Positions 61,072 through 64,000 of a stretch of 64,000 bases of DNA are shown in pieces. The position numbers were made by a program, and so were the translations under genes. The stretch spans positions 124,001-188,000 of the forward strand of contig JABSQO010000001.1 in NCBI GenBank assembly GCA_013215775.1, given 5' to 3'. The notes under the pieces were generated by a model that saw nothing but the letters and a program-made list of their open reading frames with translations, was not told where the DNA came from and did no database searches. Origin of the DNA: Piscirickettsiaceae bacterium. Its GTDB lineage: Bacteria > Pseudomonadota > Gammaproteobacteria > Nitrosococcales > Methylophagaceae. Every line of letters begins with the position of its first letter. The first letter of the stretch is position 1.

Positions 61072-64000
61072 TTAAGCTGCTTTGGTCGTTTTCTTAAGCA
61101 AGCTATCCAGAGCTGAATCTTTAGGTTTAACTAGCCAGAATTGTCTTAAACGCTGCTCGAACATATCTAATATCTCGTTGCCCCATGCACTCCCTGTTTC
61201 TCTGACATGATCTTCAATCATGCTTTTTAAGTGCAAGGCATGATCCGATAACTCATTATTATCAATACGGATTAACTCGACCAACTCTTGGTTATACCGT
61301 TCGGCAAACGTGTCGTCCATATCCAAAACATAAGCGAAACCACCTGTCATTCCGGCACCAAAGTTCAGCCCTGAATCACCTAGTACAACCACCGTACCAC
61401 TCGTCATATATTCACAGCCGTGGTCACCAACCCCTTCGACAACGGCCGTTGCGCCAGAATTCCGTACGGCAAACCGTTCGCCAGCGATACCTGCTGCATA
61501 TAAGGTTCCACCCGTAGCACCATATAAACAGGTGTTACCTATAATGCTGGCCTCTTGAGTCGAAAAGTGACTTTCCGGTGATGGGTAAATTGTTAATTTT
61601 CCCGCAGCCATACCTTTACCGACATAGTCGTTAGCATCGCCTTCCAAGCGCATTTCTAGGCCACCTGCATTCCATACACCAAAACTTTGACCTGCTGAAC
61701 CGGTTAACTGCAATCGAATAGGCGCATCCGCCATGCCATAGTTACCGTGATGACGGGCAATTTCACCTGAAATTCGCGCACCAATAGAACGATTAATATT
61801 GCGTACATCGTACTGGAAGAAACCGCCTTTCTTATTAGTAATCGCATCTTGCATATCAACGATCATTTGCTCAGCCAACTCACCTTTATCATAAGGTTCA
61901 TTTTTAGGCTCACTGCAAAACATGGGCTTATCTTCTGGAATACCTGCCGTTGACAATAATGGTTTCAAATCCAATCTACGCTGCTTGTCTGTTGTGCCCG
62001 GCAATATCTCTAACAAATCAGTGCGGCCAATCAGTGACTCTAAACTTGTCACGCCAAGTGCCGCTAACCATTCTTGTGTTTCACGTGCAACAAATTGGAA
62101 ATAGTTCATCACCATTTGTGGCAAACCAATAAAGTGCTGGCTACGTAACACATCATTTTGAGTTGCAACACCGGTAGCACAGTTATTCAAATGACAAATA
62201 CGCAAGAATTTACAGCCCAAAGCAACCATTGGCCCAGTACCAAAACCAAAGCTTTCCGCACCTAAAATAGCGGCTTTTACGACATCTAATCCTGTTTTTA
62301 AACCACCATCCGTTTGCAAGCGAACTTTATCTCGCAAATCGTTAGCTCGTAGAGTTTGATGCGCCTCACTCAGCCCTAATTCCCACGGGCCACCAGCATA
62401 TTTCACTGATGTTAGCGGACTTGCACCCGTACCACCGTCATAACCTGAAATAGTAATCAAATCAGCATAGGCTTTTGCCACACCTGCGGCAACCGTTCCC
62501 ACACCGGCTTCGGCCACTAATTTCACCGATACTAAGGCATCAGGATTAACTTGTTTCAAGTCAAAAATCAGCTGTGCCAAATCTTCAATGGAATAGATAT
62601 CATGATGCGGTGGTGGTGAAATCAACGTCACGCCCGGTATCGAATGACGCAAAGTTGCAATCATTTGATTTACTTTAGCGCCGGGCAATTGCCCGCCTTC
62701 ACCAGGCTTAGCACCTTGTGCAATCTTAATCTGTAATACTTCTGCATTGACCAAATAATGAGGTGTTACCCCAAAACGACCTGAAGCAACCTGCTTAATC
62801 TTCGACATTTTTTCGGTGCCATAACGTGCAGGGTCTTCACCACCTTCACCTGAATTAGAGCGACCACCTAAGCGGTTCATGCCTGTTGCTAATGCTTCAT
62901 GTGCTTCTGGTGACAACGCACCTAATGACATGCCGGCACTATCAAATCGTTTTAGGATCTGACCAATATCCTCAACCTCATCCAATGCTAACGGTGTTTC
63001 AGCTAGTTTTAGTGCTAATAAATCTCGCAATACGGCAACAGGGCGGTCATTCACTAATTGAGCATATTCTTTATAGGTGTCATAACTGCCACCTTGTACT
63101 GCTTTTTGCAATGTGCCCACAACATCTGGGTTATAGGCATGATATTCACCGCCATGAATATATTTCAGTAAGCCGCCTTGCTCGCGTTTTTTACGTTTAT
63201 TCCACGCTCGCGCTGCCACAGCCTGTTGGTCACTTTGCAATTCTTCAAAACCAGTACCACTAATGCGGCTAGTCGTGCCCTTAAAGCATTTTTCAACAAC
63301 ATCTTCATGCAAACCAACAATTTCATACAATTGTGCGCCGCGATAGCTGGCAATCGTTGAAATACCCATTTTTGAAGTGACTTTATAAAGACCTTTATTA
63401 ATGCCTTTACGGAATTTCTGACAAACCGAAGCATAACTATCGTCTTTAATCTCACCTATTTTCAGCATGTCATTAAGGCAGGCATAAGCCAGATAAGGAT
63501 ATATCGCCGTTGCACCATAACCAATCAACACTGCAAAGTGATGAGGATCGCGTGTCGTTGCAGTTTCAACCACAATATTGGCATCACAGCGTAAGCCTTG
63601 TTGAATCAAGCGGTGATGTACTGCTCCCGTTGCAAGCAGAGCATGCATGGTTTGTTTGTTTTCTGAAATACCACGATCTGATAAGGTGATAATCACTGTG
63701 CCAGCTCGCACAGCAGCCTCAGCTTGATCCGCGATGGCATCAACTGCATCCGCTAAATCTACGTCGCCGCTATAATGTAAAGAGATATTGATTGATTGAT
63801 ATTTATCATCGCTATCACCCTTCGCCATTAATTGCTGGAAACGATTTTCTGACAAAACCGGTGAATCTACCACTAAGCGAGCGGCATGTTTTTCACTCTC
63901 TTCAAATAGATTGTGTTCGCGACCAAAACAGGTTTCTAATGACATTACGATACTTTCACGCAATGAATCTATTGGCGGGTTAGTCACTTGGGCAAACTGT
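61072..64000 (-). CDS. gltB: Glutamate synthase (NADPH) large subunit (5' end beyond the window)
   Basis: The FMN-containing subunit of glutamate synthase. The window holds the C-terminal 975 codons or so of an expected 1490; the frame is open to the window edge ([15 protein letters not shown], also in E. coli), so the N-terminal glutaminase domain lies outside. Present are the central domain, the FMN-binding synthase domain with [11 protein letters not shown] and [13 protein letters not shown], the [3Fe-4S] cysteines in [15 protein letters not shown], and the C-terminal glycine-rich beta helix ([17 protein letters not shown]). It is followed by gltD. A parS-like sequence lies inside the coding region at 62077-62092. 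Confidence 0.96.
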   Translation of the reverse strand, partial: QFAQVTNPPIDSLRESIVMSLETCFGREHNLFEESEKHAARLVVDSPVLSENRFQQLMAKGDSDDKYQSINISLHYSGDVDLADAVDAIADQAEAAVRAGTVIITLSDRGISENKQTMHALLATGAVHHRLIQQGLRCDANIVVETATTRDPHHFAVLIGYGATAIYPYLAYACLNDMLKIGEIKDDSYASVCQKFRKGINKGLYKVTSKMGISTIASYRGAQLYEIVGLHEDVVEKCFKGTTSRISGTGFEELQSDQQAVAARAWNKRKKREQGGLLKYIHGGEYHAYNPDVVGTLQKAVQGGSYDTYKEYAQLVNDRPVAVLRDLLALKLAETPLALDEVEDIGQILKRFDSAGMSLGALSPEAHEALATGMNRLGGRSNSGEGGEDPARYGTEKMSKIKQVASGRFGVTPHYLVNAEVLQIKIAQGAKPGEGGQLPGAKVNQMIATLRHSIPGVTLISPPPHHDIYSIEDLAQLIFDLKQVNPDALVSVKLVAEAGVGTVAAGVAKAYADLITISGYDGGTGASPLTSVKYAGGPWELGLSEAHQTLRANDLRDKVRLQTDGGLKTGLDVVKAAILGAESFGFGTGPMVALGCKFLRICHLNNCATGVATQNDVLRSQHFIGLPQMVMNYFQFVARETQEWLAALGVTSLESLIGRTDLLEILPGTTDKQRRLDLKPLLSTAGIPEDKPMFCSEPKNEPYDKGELAEQMIVDMQDAITNKKGGFFQYDVRNINRSIGARISGEIARHHGNYGMADAPIRLQLTGSAGQSFGVWNAGGLEMRLEGDANDYVGKGMAAGKLTIYPSPESHFSTQEASIIGNTCLYGATGGTLYAAGIAGERFAVRNSGATAVVEGVGDHGCEYMTSGTVVVLGDSGLNFGAGMTGGFAYVLDMDDTFAERYNQELVELIRIDNNELSDHALHLKSMIEDHVRETGSAWGNEILDMFEQRLRQFWLVKPKDSALDSLLKKTTKAA
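62077..62092. promoter_or_regulatory. parS-like site inside gltB
   Basis: TGTTTCACGTGCAACA matches the bacterial parS consensus TGTTTCACGTGAAACA at 15 of 16 positions. It is 12 kb from parAB. It codes for VARETQ in gltB, so part of the match may be chance. No other close match was found in the window. Confidence 0.45.

Overview
The window is a stretch of chromosome from a moderately AT-rich gammaproteobacterium. The evidence is gene order: aroQ-accBC-prmA-dusB-fis-purH, rpmH-rnpA-yidD-yidC-mnmE facing dnaA-dnaN, hemCDXY facing argH, mnmG-rsmG-parAB-atpIBEFHAGDC, and glnK-amtB behind a TorF-type porin gene. Protein sequences resemble those of marine Thiotrichales/Piscirickettsiaceae relatives (Methylophaga or Cycloclasticus type), but this placement is an impression and was not tested. 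No rRNA, tRNA, CRISPR array, transposase or prophage gene was seen.

Layout. 1-5.2 kb: phosphate block on the minus strand (start of pstC, pstS, phoR, phoB, a Pit transporter), with a four-repeat Pho box array before pstS. 5.3-13.3 kb: dsbD, then the plus-strand run aroQ, accB, accC, prmA, dusB, fis, purH. 13.3-18.6 kb: a full-length class I adenylate cyclase homologue whose catalytic motif is lost, then argC, a coiled-coil membrane protein, a bactofilin and erpA. 18.8-25.5 kb: mnmE, yidC, yidD, rnpA and rpmH on minus, dnaA, dnaN and a ybiI-type zinc-finger gene on plus; recF and gyrB do not follow dnaN. 25.5-32.7 kb: a KefB/C-type antiporter, hemY, hemX, hemD, hemC and divergent argH. 32.8-38.3 kb: TonB-dependent receptor, CbpA-type co-chaperone, DegQ-type protease, DUF2189 membrane protein. 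38.3-39.5 kb: the one clearly accessory patch, a structured palindromic element beside a frameshifted DUF4393 (Abi-alpha-like) gene. 39.5-53.2 kb: glmU, the complete ATP synthase operon, an unrecognised membrane protein, parB, parA, rsmG, mnmG. 53.3-64 kb: lgt, a sigma-54-type promoter ahead of torF-glnK-amtB, two poorly known genes, a 234-bp MITE-like element, hemE, gltD and most of gltB.

How the genes fit together. Most of the window is housekeeping: fatty acid synthesis entry (accBC), tetrapyrrole synthesis (hemCDXY, hemE), arginine synthesis (argC, argH), oxidative phosphorylation, replication initiation, chromosome segregation and membrane protein insertion. Two nutrient circuits are visible as units: phosphate sensing and uptake (PhoBR, Pst, Pit, Pho boxes), and nitrogen assimilation (sigma-54 promoter, GlnK, AmtB, GltBD).

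The most unusual item is the adenylate cyclase homologue at 13287-15920. It keeps the family's full length and flanking motifs, but the Gly-Ser and Asp-x-Asp catalytic residues are replaced and a second conserved active-site loop is missing, so it may be a pseudoenzyme with a non-catalytic role. Other points of interest are the structured element at 38.4-38.6 kb, the MITE-like element that supplies the hemE stop codon, a one-mismatch parS-like site inside gltB, and the broken DUF4393 gene.
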